This document shows, in pieces, positions 1-11,829 of a stretch of 64,000 bases of DNA. The notes under the pieces were generated by a model. That model did no database searches. It saw only the letters and a program-made list of their open reading frames with translations, and was not told the origin of the DNA. The DNA is taken from contig SAUG01000123.1 of NCBI GenBank assembly GCA_011316305.1, forward strand, positions 1-64,000, read 5' to 3'. A program made the position numbers and the translations under genes. This stretch comes from Rusavskia elegans (taxonomy: Eukaryota > Ascomycota > Lecanoromycetes > Teloschistales > Teloschistaceae). Every line of letters begins with the position of its first letter. Positions within the stretch are counted from its first letter, which is position 1.

Positions 1-263
1 CCCCGCCCCCCCGGGCGGGATAATGGTGGCATTCGATTCAGGGGTCAAATAGCTTTCCCTCCTCTTGTTAACAATCGATCGCAATATACAAACGATAACT
101 AATTTGATAAGTAGCTCAGTGCACGAACCTAGGTTGTCGTTATAACGAAATCCTACATCGAAATAAATACTGCCGTATCCCCTGATCGCGATCGACTGGT
201 AATACGACAAACCCCGAAACGAATGCCCTAGCAGGGGGGGCGATACTCTCTCAAGGGCCTATC

Positions 264-350
264 GCAAGTGACTATTCACTTTGTGAAGTGTTTTTGCTGG
301 ATGGATCGAGACGTCGGAGGTTCATTGTTGGCAAGTGAAATCCTTTGGAA
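264..350 (+). promoter_or_regulatory. Shared upstream block, copy 1
   Basis: About 87 bases lying 250 bases upstream of the first secreted-protein start. It resembles the blocks at 1381-1461 and 2172-2256 and keeps the order GTGACTATT, TTGTGA, TTTGCTGGAT, GCGTCG-like, GGGTTC-like, then GAAATCCTTTG-like. The spacing to the ATG is similar in all three genes, so it is either a promoter element or the edge of the ancestral tandem duplication. Confidence 0.55.
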
Positions 351-602
351 CCCCTGAAACCCGGTGGAACAAGTCTCAACATTCAGGGGCATATGGAATC
401 CTTAAGTACTCTCGACTATGTCACGCCTTTGGTCTCCTCTCTTATTCTCTTATTAATAAGCTTTCTTCCTCGCTCCCAGTCCTTTTCTACCTCCGTTCCT
501 CAAATAAATAATATCATCATCAGCAAAGCACATCTATCCACAACCAAAAGTAAACACCCTATCTCAGTAAAAGCAGACCTATCCTCGTTCATCACAGCAA
601 CA

Positions 603-1076
603 ATGCATGCTCCTCTCATCCACCTCACAACCCTCACCACCCTCCTCTCTCTTCTTATCCTCCATATCAACCTCACCACCAGTCATCCACTACCGCACAA
701 GGGAGCTGAGCATGAACATGCGGCGGAGATGGTGCCAGGAGCACCTCCGCCAGAAGATATGATGTCAAAAGCACCCGTTACAGCAGACATGATACTGCCA
801 CCCAACACCCATCCAACAGACCCGATGCCATCAAACCCCCAACCAGAAACGATGAGGCTAGAAGCAGCCCATCGTTCCGAAGTACCGCCTCCAACCGACA
901 CGATGCTACACACTCCCCATCGCCATGGCGGCCCGCCCAAATTCCAAGCCCCATCCAACGCAAACAACCTTGGTCAGCAGACAGAGGGGGAGTTGGTGGA
1001 AAGGGGGTTTCGCGAGTGGCTGGAGAAAGGGGGGAACAAGTTCTTTGGCTGGTTGAGTGACTTGGGATTTAACTAG
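603..1076 (+). CDS. Small secreted His/Met/Pro-rich protein
   Basis: Encodes 157 residues; function not recognised. The start at 603 is chosen because it opens a clear signal peptide (residues 1 to about 27, a Leu/Thr-rich core ending near SHPLP), while the frame remains open further upstream without a signal. The mature protein has no cysteine and is rich in Pro, Met and His, with loose repeats of the type PPPxDxM between residues 43 and 110. It ends in an amphipathic stretch (ERGFREWLEKGGNKFFGWL). Its promoter block and the bases of its signal peptide closely match the next two genes, but the mature part does not, so it may be a 5' module fused to a new body. Candidate secreted effector or surface peptide; this role is inference from size, secretion and context. 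Confidence 0.7.
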   Translation: MHAPLIHLTTLTTLLSLLILHINLTTSHPLPHKGAEHEHAAEMVPGAPPPEDMMSKAPVTADMILPPNTHPTDPMPSNPQPETMRLEAAHRSEVPPPTDTMLHTPHRHGGPPKFQAPSNANNLGQQTEGELVERGFREWLEKGGNKFFGWLSDLGFN

Positions 1077-1380
1077 TGACTGAGTCACTGGAACATCGGG
1101 TTGGAGTCGAACTCGCATTTGTGAAGGAGTAAGGATGTATAGGGTAGCGAATTGTAAATATTTTATGACGTTGAGTCCATGTAAGAGCTAGTTAGTACCT
1201 CTGTACGAATCATGTAACAACTCCCACTCTTTCCCGTGATTCGCAATTTTCGAGGCTTGCATCCTTGTACAGTGAAAAGTACGTTGTGACTCGAATCGAA
1301 ACACCTATCTACCTAGCTACCTACCAAGAAACCCTGATACAATAGACCCAAGCTTATGCGACTTCCTTGGAGGGCCCATT

Positions 1381-1461
1381 GTGAGTGACGCCACACGTTG
1401 TCAGGACGATATCGAGGCGTTGGAGGTTCTTTACTGGGAAGTGAATTTCTTTGTTGGATGT
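1381..1461 (+). promoter_or_regulatory. Shared upstream block, copy 2
   Basis: Second copy of the block, with GTGAGTGAC at its start, GAGGCGTTGGAGGTTCTT in the middle and GTGAATTTCTTTG at the end. It lies about 250 bases before the ATG at 1708. A further match to gene 3 follows near 1494 (AAAAGGCCATTACT), so homology extends into the leader. Confidence 0.55.
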
Positions 1462-1707
1462 AGGTCCTGATCTTCGACTCCTTGTTTTATTAAAAGGCCA
1501 TTACTATTCCTTTGTTCCGTGAGAAAGACATTCAAATACTTTCCATCGCCCACCATATCCTACCCTTCTGCTAAAAGAAAAACCATCAACCTCCAAAAAA
1601 TATTGTTTTGAAAACAAGAACCTTACAAATCTTCTTCATCGCTCTACGCTCTATCTAGCCCCAGCAAAACATCAAACCCCAACAACAAAGAAAGACCATC
1701 ACGCAGA

Positions 1708-2034
1708 ATGCTTCTCACAACCCTCCTCACAACCCTCACCCTTCTGACCCTCACATCCACCACCCCCATCGCCAAAGACGAGGGAAAGAAACCCACCTTC
1801 TCCCTCCGCGACAACAAAAACGGAGGCTGCAACCTCAAGTTCCATGATATCTTCGAGTGCAAAGCGACCGTCACGGTAGACAAGAAGCACAAGTCTAAGA
1901 TTTATAAGGGCGATACGTGCGGGAAGGGGCACTGGAAGGTGGATACACGCGATCCGGTTATTGTTTATTTTGATAATGGGATCGATAGTACGGTTTCTTG
2001 CAATCGGGAGAGTACGAAGGGGTTGGTTTGTTAA
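1708..2034 (+). CDS. Small secreted cysteine-rich protein A
   Basis: Encodes 108 residues with a Leu/Thr-rich signal peptide (about residues 1-19) and a lysine-rich mature chain with five cysteines. The mature pattern is G-x-C-x-L near residue 40, D-I-F-E-C about ten residues on, then a DTCGKGHW segment, V-x-V-Y-F and two late cysteines. The same spacing recurs in the next gene and in the protein at 22468. No known domain is recognised. One intact exon; neighbours are tandem relatives in the same orientation, each with its own promoter block. A secreted effector-like role is inference from the size, signal peptide and cysteines only. Confidence 0.8.
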   Translation: MLLTTLLTTLTLLTLTSTTPIAKDEGKKPTFSLRDNKNGGCNLKFHDIFECKATVTVDKKHKSKIYKGDTCGKGHWKVDTRDPVIVYFDNGIDSTVSCNRESTKGLVC

Positions 2035-2171
2035 GTGTGATTGGGGTTGGATGGTGCTGGTGTTGTACTGTACGGCATAGATTTCTTTTAGCGAGACTTG
2101 AAAAGATGGAATGGGTACGTACTGCGAGATGATTATTTGATAGACAAGCCGGTTTACGTAAACTTGTGATT

Positions 2172-2256
2172 GTGAGTGACTATTGATATTGTGAGGCGTC
2201 TTTGCTGGATATGTTGAAGCGTCGTGGGTTCTTGACTGCCGGATGAAGTTCTTTGT
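2172..2256 (+). promoter_or_regulatory. Shared upstream block, copy 3
   Basis: Third copy of the block: GTGAGTGACTATT, TTGTGAGGCGTC, TTTGCTGGAT, AAGCGTCGTGGGTTCTT and GAAGTTCTTTGTC. It is closest to copy 1 in its first half and to copy 2 in its second half. It lies about 310 bases before the ATG at 2567. Confidence 0.55.
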
Positions 2257-2566
2257 CTCGACCATTTCCTACATTGTTACAGAAAAAGGCCCATTACTGT
2301 TCAGAAATCGTAAAAGAGAATCCTGTGTTCCATATGAAAAATCCAGTCCAGATATTTTCCAGGGCCCATGATACATTCGATCGTCGTACCAGAACAAATC
2401 ACATTTTTCTGGGACGTTATTTGGAAAACAGTCCATTCAAGTTATTTCCATGTACCTTCTTCGACTCCTTATACAAGCCCACCACAGCAAAAGAAACTCA
2501 AGCAATTTCAAAATCAGCTAATCAAGCCTTCATAAAGAAAATATTACATTACCTCACCCACTCACC

Positions 2567-2975
2567 ATGCATCTCCTTCCCCTCCTCACCACCCTCACCA
2601 CCCTCCTCACCCTCACAACCGCCAACCCCATCACCCTCCCCCCCAGCACCCGCCCAAAAGCCAAACAGGACCCTGCAAAACCCGTCATGACGCTCCAAAC
2701 AGTCAACGATAGCTGCCTCCTCGAGATCCACGGCTTCGCCGATTGCCACAAAATGGTCCTCGTAGACAAGAGACACAGGTGCTACGAGTTGCCGTGGGAC
2801 AATCTGTATAAGGGTAAGACGTGTGGCATGGGGATTTAGCAAGTCGATACGCATGACCCGATCAGTCTTCATTTTCAGCATGTGGGCAAGGGTCAGACGA
2901 TCATGTGTGAGATTCAGCCCCAGGGGCCTTCTTGCGTGCTGAGTAGAAGGATTGGGGCTGCATTGGATGTGTATG
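2567..2975 (+). pseudogene. Secreted cysteine-rich protein B, broken by a nonsense codon
   Basis: Tandem relative of the gene at 1708. The open part (2567-2839) gives 90 residues: a signal peptide, then DSCLLEIH, a second cysteine (FADC) and KTCGMG. The frame stops at TAG 2837-2839, exactly where the neighbour has a Trp codon. Beyond the stop the same frame continues with recognisable family sequence (VDT-HDP, then two cysteines) to about 2975 and stays open further. TGG to TAG is a CpA to TpA change on the other strand, which is the RIP preference. A 26-base GT..AG stretch spans the stop but is too short for an intron. It may be a truncated 90-residue product or a recent pseudogene. Confidence 0.65.
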
Positions 2976-3474
2976 GTGAGAAGGATGGTTCCTATCCTGG
3001 CGAAAGAGTGAGTATGTTGGGGGCGTTCTTGCTTTTTGGTAGAAAGTTGATTTTTTCTTTTAGTCTGTTGTACTGTGTGCTGTGTTTAGCAACATTGTTG
3101 TGTTTGTTTCTTGCATTCCAAATGTTGGAAAATTGCATTCGTTGTGCTTCGAATGATTTATGTGTTTTGATGTTTTGACCTACACGCTTGGAGTGATGAA
3201 ATTGAGAATCTTTGCTGCGGAGAGGGATGCTTCTCGTAAGGGGGAGTTGGTTCGGAGTACGAGCCACGATATTGCGAAGCTGTTGAGGTATTCAGAAAAG
3301 ACGGACCGAGCAGAATATATGGGACGATCTGATGGACCAATTGAATAGGATTATGGAGATGGCGACGATGTAGATTGGATTGAGTGAAGTGCTATGTCTT
3401 CTGAACTATCAAGCAAAGGATGGCATTCCCGAACAACTTCATTAGGCTCTCATCACCCGAGAAGACTGCTATGC
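2976..3474. other. Intergenic, no supported gene
   Basis: GC-normal DNA between the broken secreted-protein copy and the 3' end of the minus-strand gene at 3475. Only overlapping short frames are present and none has a convincing start, signal or motif. Confidence 0.5.
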
Positions 3475-5201
3475 TCAGTCGTATACCGAAGGCTTCCTCA
3501 AGCCAACCGTTGATGTAAGACTGGCGCTTGAAGGTCGCCTCGGCACTACCTTTTTGAAGCCTTGGCTAGACTTTCGTATGCTGAATTCCCTCTCAAGGAA
3601 ATCATTAGTGAAGCGCTGCACTGCTTTAAAGATCTCTTCCAAAGCGAGTTTCTGCCGGCTCCGGAAAAATTGAGTACCCAATCCTCGCTTTTCCGACATG
3701 ACTTCAGGCAATTGAATGGAATTCGGCAGGTCATATTTGCTGAGCCTCGCGGGTTGTTTCTCTTCCATGTCTTCATCTGCTTTGATACGGGCAATACGCT
3801 GGACATTGGCTTCCAAATACTGAAGGAACGAAGGCGACTCGAGATAGATGATATGATCGAATTGGAGAATGTCGCCGAGATAGAATTCTGGTATCCTGTT
3901 GTACGAGTCGGCAGTGGGGACCTCGACTCCTTTCGTCAGTAGAAGTTCCTTGATCATGTCATCTATCTGGACCATGTCAATTCCACCACTTTCTTGCATC
4001 TTCCAGCCTGTGGAACGGACTGTGTCGATCCTTTCACGGATCAATGGCTGATTTATCGTCAAGGAGCGTAAGTATGCGTGCATGATCTTGGAGAATGCTT
4101 GATGGTCGTTAGCAGCCAGTGAGTCCCGGGGGCCAAGCACGTACATGAATGGATAGGGTCTATGATCAGTATCATTTGTGTCTGTGGGCCCAATAGACTG
4201 CGATCCCGTCCGTAATCGACCGATCGTCGATAGCGATAAGTCCTCATGGTAGATTTGCCAAAGGTGAGCTGTCCAAAATGCCGGGCGGATCCGGCAGGAA
4301 TGAATGCATCCGACGGGGCCTGTTGGGGAACCCTCGTGAAAGGAGCAAAAGAGACCTGGAGTGGTTTTTCCGGGAATGCAGGGGCGGCTCCCGGCTCAAG
4401 CTGCTCACGGGCTGTGTGAAATGACTGTTGGCTCCCGATGGTATCCTTTCTCTCCACACCTACAAGTGGTCTGTCTGAAGTCTCGCTTGGACTGGACATT
4501 TTGTTAGCAACGAAGCTTGAGCCAGAACCCGTTTCGACAGCTGAAGCAACGTCGTGGAAGGAGAGATCGTCGGCGCTGGAGTCTTTCAACCGACCTAAAA
4601 GAAAGACCCTGATGGCAGCTTTATGTTCTACCACATCTGCTGATGTGATACCGTCTTGGGCCAATTCCGATTCGAGCTCTTTCCACCCGGACGTGTCTTG
4701 AAGGTGGTCGATCGATACCAGGGTAGGGGGACGTCGGCCTTGACGCACTTCTTCCACCAGCTCCAGCATCACCGTCTCCATTCGGGCCAAAGTTCCGCGT
4801 TCTAGGCTGTCGGTGAAAGCTGTGATTGCAGACAAGTGGTAGGTCAGCTTATCTCGGATTCCACCCAGATCTTCACTTGCCAGCCTGAGTTGGTCCCAGA
4901 TCCTTCGTTCTCGTCTGGATAGGCCCCGATACTTGACGATTATCCTATCGAAGTCCTCAAGCGCTTTCTGCAGTCCGCTGACGAGGCTAAGTAACTCTTG
5001 CGTCCGTGCGGCTCCACGCCGGTTGAGCACGGATTGCTCGTCTTTGGCCTCTTCTATAAGCTCTTTCACTACGATGTGGGCTGCTCTTGCTTCGCTCCCC
5101 ACCTCGGCGAACTCCTTTCTCATACCTTTGCATGATCGGTAGACATTCCAAGCTATTGTTCCCGCAGCGATGAAATCGCCAATGGCAAAACCAAAAGACA
5201 T
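3475..5201 (-). CDS. Hypothetical protein with fungal N-terminal helical domain
   Basis: Two exons, 5201-4145 and 4097-3475, give 559 residues. The 47-base intron has a GTACGT donor, a CTAAC branch site and a CAAG acceptor, and it keeps phase 1 on both sides. The start MSFGFAIGDFIAAG is the common opening of fungal proteins with a helical N-terminal domain of unknown role, often found in NLR-like or signalling proteins. Residues ~20-180 are helical and charged, followed by a Ser/Pro-rich linker (~200-330). After the linker comes MILIIDPIHS, then SKIMHAYLRSL, and later EFYLGDILQFDHIIYLES. This order recalls a low-molecular-weight phosphatase fold without the catalytic Cys and Arg; that comparison is inference. 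No ankyrin, NACHT or kinase motif is visible. Confidence 0.7.
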
Positions 5202-5500
5202 GGCAAAAGAAATAGACTAGGGTAAAGCTCGGCAGAGACAAATATATATATATACCACTCTTAGAAACCTTTCTTCAACTGGACAGCTACGAAGATACTC
5301 TGATTGCAGGAGACTGATACAATCTACCTGTCGGACTGGGAGGTGATGGGAGACCTATCTTACGTCAGTCAGCCTTATTGCTATTGACACTGTAGGTGGC
5401 CTCCGTAGCCTAGCAGTTCCCAGGCTTGAGCGAGGCTATCTTGCACAAGGTAGCCATGATACCACTCCCAAAGTAGGGGTCTTGCTAACCGTGCCCCTCT
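5202..5500. other. Promoter region of the minus-strand gene
   Basis: Contains an AT-rich TATATATATATA run at about 5241-5253, 40-50 bases upstream of the ATG at 5201 on the minus strand, which could serve as a TATA element. Nothing else is recognised. Confidence 0.35.
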
Positions 5501-5739
5501 GTTTGTCTGCGCGTGCCCCCTTCCTATATTATATCTTCTACCCTAGATATCGACTTATTATCAATGTTCAAAAAAAAGTTGACTGGTTTTATCGAATAAT
5601 CTATCGATAAAGAGGTCTCTTTAAAATAAATAAGGCTACCCCCGCTTTTAGATCCGGAAGCTATTTTCTCCCAGCTTATATACAGTTTGATTGGCTGTAT
5701 TAGGCGCTTTGAACTAAATGGAGGCACGCGCAGACAGAC
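5501..5739. mobile_element. Short TIR element (MITE candidate)
   Basis: A 17-base inverted pair bounds about 240 bases: GTTTGTCTGCGCGTGCC at 5501-5517 and GGCACGCGCAGACAGAC at 5723-5739, with 16 of 17 positions complementary. The inside is AT-rich and has no credible gene. No clear target duplication is visible, so the family is not assigned. Confidence 0.5.
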
Positions 5740-5810
5740 AACCTCAAAGCAGCTACGCAGAAATGGTCACTTTCTACCAATTGTCGATGTTACTTGAAGA
5801 CCTGCGAACA

Positions 5811-6035
5811 TGGCATTTATAGTCGATACGGAGACGATTCCGGGATACGCGATAGAAAACGAATCTCTAAAGTTATATATACTTTCTATTATCGCTAGTA
5901 TCATCTATTTAGGTCTAGCGTTTATTTATTACGCGTACTATTTAGCTATTTATAGATTTTTTCTTTTCCTACTTCCTAGAATATATAATATATATCTATT
6001 TTTTATATAAATTTTTACTTTTATATTAAAGTTTA
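5811..6035 (+). repeat. Left LTR of the outer Copia element
   Basis: 225 bases aligned end to end with 20899-21123, starting TGGCATTTATAG and ending with the RIP form of GGAGCTCA. Differences from the right copy are almost all C/T or G/A. The first ~30 bases are less mutated than the right copy and the last ~70 are far more mutated. The small hydrophobic open frame here is LTR sequence, not a gene. Confidence 0.7.
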
Positions 6036-9000
6036 TAGTTATAAATTCGATATTATATATTAAAATACTATTACTATTAATTAATCGCTAGTATTAAATA
6101 CTATAACGTATAAAATTCTATTATAAAAATCTATTATACCGCCGCTATTTTTTACTACTAAAAAAATTCGCTATATATTATATAAAGTTTAATATATTCT
6201 AGTAAATAATAAAAGAATTTATAATTAATTAATTATTTTATATAAACTACCGGAAGTTTACAGCTATAATATAAAAACAGATTTTATTATTTAAAAAAAT
6301 CTTTTTTCCGATATATATATATTTTTTATACGTTATAAAAATTTAAAATAATTATAATTATCGTTAAACGTAATATTAAATTTATTTTAGTAAAGGACTA
6401 GAATTTATAGCTCGTAGCTATATAGAATAAAGCGACCGGCTAGCGCGTTTAGAAGTTTATCGATCTATCTATTATTCTAAAATCTAAAAATCTTTCGAAA
6501 TCTATTAAACTAATTTTATAATAAATATAAACCGGTACTATAAAAATAATAGCTAAAATAAAATTAAAATTTAAAAAAATAAAGCTAGATTATATTAATA
6601 AAAAAAAGACTATATATAAATAGCCGATATATTCGTTAAAATAAACGACTTTATCTAGAAAATAGTAACGAGTAATACTTTCGTCTTTATTAAATATAAA
6701 GAATTATATCTATAGAATTATTTTTATATATTTAAATTTAGGCTCGTTTTAATAGATTCTGTTAGATTAATAGAAATCGAATATTCGTATAAATTACTTT
6801 CGGCAGAACCTATTAAAAATTAGAATTTCGAAATATAATTTAATATCTATATTTCGATATATATTTATATTAAACAAGTCGGTATTATAGAAATTAAAGA
6901 ATATAAAAAAATATATAGAAACTTTATCTTCGCTATTATAATTCTAGTACTAATTTTTATTATAAATTATTTATTAAAATTCGATAATAAAATAGATTAC
7001 GAGATCGAATATTTTAAATTTATTAAAAGTTTCTATAATTATATTAGGCTAAATAATATTAAATGTATTATTACTAATTTAATATTCGCTACTATCGAAA
7101 GTAGTTCTAAATTGAAAAGAAATAGAAATCTATTATTTCGGAATAATAATAGTAAACTTTCGAAATATATCTATAATTACGAATATTAGTTCGGCGATTA
7201 TTATTATTTATATTATTATTTTAATTTTAAATATTTAAAAATATTAGCGAATTAGAAACTAAAAGATAATATAATAAAAAAAATACGCGAAGCTTTCGAT
7301 AATAATATTATATAGAAAATAAAGATTAAAAAGGCTATTAATTATTCTATCTAGTATAAAAAATATTCTAGTAAAAAGGAAAAAGAAATTTAAAATAAAA
7401 AAAAGATATAGATAGAAATTTATATCGTCGTTAGCGGAAGCGTCGTTTTCGAATTCTAAATATTTCTATAATATAATATATTCTATATAGTCTTTTAAAA
7501 AACCTTCGCTATCGATTCCTATTTATAAATATTATAGATATTCGATAGCGATTTAGTAATTAATATCTATAATAATTTAATAGTTTATCGTTTTATTTAG
7601 AGAAAACTATATTTTAAAAATATATATATCGTCTCCGGGAAAGACTATATATCTATTATAGCCTATAGCTAGAAATAATCGAAGTTAACGTTTCTATAGA
7701 TAAGAAATTTATTATAATAATAAATATATACTATATTTCGGAATTTATAATTAATTTAATTTTCGAAAGCTATTTAAAAAATAAATATAATCTCTATTAT
7801 AATAGAAAATATCGCTATATATAATAAAGAAATTAAACGGTCTTTAATTATATAAAAGTCGGCGGGTATTATTTATTTAAAGATAATCGAAATAGTAAAG
7901 ACGATATAGCGTCTATAATATTCGTAACTATATTTATTAATTCCGATACTATATATAAATAGTACTAGCTTCAAGTTTATACTACTAATAACTCTATTTA
8001 ATATCTTTTATAAATTACTAAAGAGATAAAAATTATTAATTTAACGAAGATATTTCCTATAAATAAATATAAAATCGACGTTATTTCTAAAATCTATTAG
8101 ATTGTTTCGCTTTTATTATATAAAAGAAAGGATTTCGATAAACTTTTTTTCCGTATTATATTCGATTTTATTCCTTTTATAATTATTTTAAATAAAAATA
8201 AATATATTTTATATATTATATATATTAAAACAGACTTCTATTTTATATTTTATTTATCGTTATAAATTAAAGGCTGTTCGAATAATTTATAAAGCGATTA
8301 AACTAATCGAAATTCGCTATAATAGTAAAATAATATTTCTAAAATCGAATAGAAAAAAAATCTTTCTAGAAAAAAAATTTAATAATTTTCTATTCTAGCT
8401 AGATATTTTTTAGAAACCTTTATTACTATTTATATCTAAATAAAACGGTTATTCGGAACGTCTAGACTATATTTTTATTATTAAAATATAAGTAATATAT
8501 AATATAGTTATATTTTTCTATTATTTTTAGCTATAGATCTACCGTATAGCTAGAATAATTATAAACTATATACTAAAGAAAAAGCTCGTCTAGAAAATTC
8601 TATTCGAGACCGTTATTAAATTTCGTTATTATTTAGATTATTTATATATATATAGCTATAAAGTCTATCCGTTTAATAAATATATTATATATATAGAAAA
8701 GCTTTTTCTAAAAGTTTATATTAGATTTCTAGTAGGATATAATAGTTCTAATATCTATAATATCTAGACTTCTAGCTAGCGGAAGATTATACGAAGCCGT
8801 AATATTATATTTAATAAAGATTCGTTTTACTTTTCGAAAAAGATTAATATAATTTAGTTTTAAACGAAGCTATTTCTCTATATTACGTTTAATATTCTCT
8901 ATATAGACCCGCCTATATATAATAAACTTTCTAAATTTAGCGATAGTAATAATAATAAAGATATCGTTATTTAAAAATCTATAGAGGCGTTAAATAATAT

Positions 9001-10969
9001 TAAAAAAAGAAGAAGAAATATTTATTTCTATTTTCTTTAAATCTTTTAATTTTAGAAAATAATAATAACTATTATCTAGATAATATATTCTAATATAATA
9101 ATATCCAAAGTATTTTCGAATAAATTTTTCTATTATAGAAAAAATCGAAGCCGTATAAAAAAGTTTAGAAAATAAATATTATTACTAATAATATATCTTA
9201 TATTTAAAAGAAATCGGAAAGAATTTAAATATATATAATATAACTAATATTAATAGATAATATACTATTAGTATTTTATATAGCTTTCGCAGTTTACCAG
9301 GCAGCTCGAGTATTATATAAAGATAATTCCCCGCTAGATCTACCGCTATACGAGTTAATTCCTATTAATATATACTATTATCGCGATTAACTTCTATCGG
9401 AACCTAAATACTAGAATAATATATTTAAATACCCGTTAAAAAAAAGTTTTATAAAAGCTATATAAATCGAAATTAAAATATTCTAGAATAAAAAAATCTA
9501 GAAAGAAATAGCCGGTAATAAAGTCTCTAAAATTAATAGTATTACTATTTCTACTATCTTAATTTTTAAATATAAATTTAATAACCAGAGATATTTTCTT
9601 AAATTTAAAGTTCGTCTATATATTAAAAGAGATTTTTAAAATACTAAAGTAAATATATACGCTGCTATACTAGCTATATATATTTTCCGAATCTTTATAG
9701 CTATTATTACCTATTTTAACTACGAGACTCGGCAGTATAATACTGTTAACGTTTTCGTTAATAGTAATATTAACGAACCTATCTATATTAAACCTCTATA
9801 GAATTAGAAAGGATCGAAAACAGTTTTACTATTATTTCTATAAACGCTATACGGGCTAAAATAATCTCTAGCGTTCTAGTTTCGCTATTTATTATCTATA
9901 TTAAATAATTTGGAATTTTAAACGGTTTTCGATACCGAATATCTTTTTATCTATAAATATATACTTTTATTCTTTTTCGTTAATAATATTACCGTTATCT
10001 TCGAAGCTAGAAATATTAAATATATAGAGAAATTCTAGACTAAACTATTTAAAAAATACAATATAAGATTTTTAGATACGATTATATAATTTCTAAATAT
10101 TCGAATAATACGCGAAAGAAAACTATATAAACTATTTCTATACTAAAATTTCTATATCGATAAAATTACAAAAAAGTATTATATTAATTTCTCTATAAAA
10201 AGTTTTAGAACTCCGCTAGTAAATATTAAGATTTTTATAAAAAAATACTAAATAAACTATACTATAGTAAATTCTCGTATACTAATAGCTCGTCGGTTTA
10301 ATATAATTCGCAGCTATTATAAACCGCGTTAATATCGGTTTTATCTTTTTTAGACTGGCCGTCGGGTCGGGTTTCGAATCTAAATTAACTAATCCGATCC
10401 GACCCGAGTCGGGTTATAGTTAAATCTAACCTGACCCGAATCGGATTAGATTTTTCTATAGTTCGACTCGATTTAAACCCGGATCGGAGTCGAGTACCCG
10501 GGTTCGACCTATTAAAATACTAAAATCGCGAATAAAGATATAATTCTAGTATTAAAATATAATTTATAAATCCTATTTTTTTCTAATATTATATTAAAGA
10601 CTTTAGATATTTCTAATATTAATATATACTATTTATTATTATCTATTAAATAATTAATACTATTTATATTATTATTTAATATCTATATATCTATATTAGT
10701 TTATTATATTACTATATATATCCGACTATATTAATTTTTTATAGATTATTAACTAGCTATTATCTATATTAAACGTGTTACTATTTAATAGAAAGACGTC
10801 TGGTTTATTAAAGAATTAATATAGAATCTGGAAATATAGCCCGAGACGTAATAATAGCTAGTTAATAATAAATTCTAAAAGATTAAAAACTCTAGAAAAG
10901 AGATATATATCTATAGAATTATTTAGAAAAGGATAATACTATTTATATAGTACCGATATATAAATTAAT

Positions 10970-11568
10970 ATATCAGCATTTTCTAAAACCGGCTTGAAAT
11001 CGGTTTCAGCTATTTTAGTCGTCTCAGCCGGTTTTTAGCCGGTATAGCTGAAAGCGGCTTATAAACGGTTTATTAGCCGGTTTCGGGTATACCCGAAGCT
11101 ACGTAGCTGCGCGGCTAAGACGGCTAAAACGGCTAAGCGGCTAAGACGGCTAAAACCGGCTAAAAAGATTTAGAGATTCGATTTTAAATTCGTTTAAATC
11201 CTTTTTAGTTAATAGGCCTATATACGCCTGTATATACCGCTAGACTAGCTTTATCTAGATTAAAAATTTTAGATTTTTTTACTAGAATCTAATTAGATTA
11301 GGTCTAGCGTGGTTTATTAAATAGATATTCGACTTCTATTATTCCCGCTTTTAGCGGCGGCCGTTAAATCTTATTTTCGAGTTAGGTTATATAGGTTTAT
11401 TTTTAGCTTATATATAGATTCTATTTTAAACTGTTTACTAAGTAGATATTCGTACTATAGATACTATTAGAGCTTTAATCTATCGAAAATCCATTTTTTA
11501 GATTATTTGAATTGAAATAGCTGTTAGCCGGTCTAATTTGAAAATCCATTTTAGAATTCGCTGATATA
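10970..11568 (+). mobile_element. ATATCAGC-type MITE, copy 1
   Basis: About 600 bases with ends ATATCAGCATTTTCTAAAA and TTTTAGAATTCGCTGATAT, an imperfect inverted pair. The inside carries runs of CGGCTAA/TTAGCCG units (10981-11155). Two further copies in the window lie at 37335-37972 (opposite orientation) and 49179-49813. No coding capacity. Confidence 0.75.
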
Positions 11569-11829
11569 TTTATAGATAACTATTATATAAACTAGTATTA
11601 AATAGAATATATTAATATTTTATATTATCTATAATTATTTTCGTATTTAACTATCGAATATAATTATAAGTCGGGTCGGATCGGATTTTTAAATCGAATT
11701 TTTAAATTAAAGTCTATAATCTAATCTAAAAGTCGGGTTAGAATCTATAATCCGATCTAATCGTTTAGCGGGTTAAATCCGGATCGGGTTACTAAAATCG
11801 GATCGGATATCCGACGATTCGACGGAAAC

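Noticed and set aside
2814..2839. Intron removing the stop in the second Cys-rich secreted gene
   Set aside because: The GTAAG..TTTAG stretch is only 26 bases, below the fungal minimum, and it covers sequence homologous to coding bases of the neighbour.
4144..4260. Frameshift between the two halves of the minus-strand gene
   Set aside because: The 47-base intron with GTACGT donor and CTAAC branch restores the frame exactly, so no assembly error or pseudogene needs to be assumed.
5390..5470. tRNA gene in the stretch around GGCTTGAGCGAGGC
   Set aside because: No B-box and no cloverleaf pairing could be made.
5810..6010. 66-codon hydrophobic membrane protein
   Set aside because: It coincides with the left LTR repeated at 20899; AT-rich LTR DNA encodes hydrophobic residues by composition.
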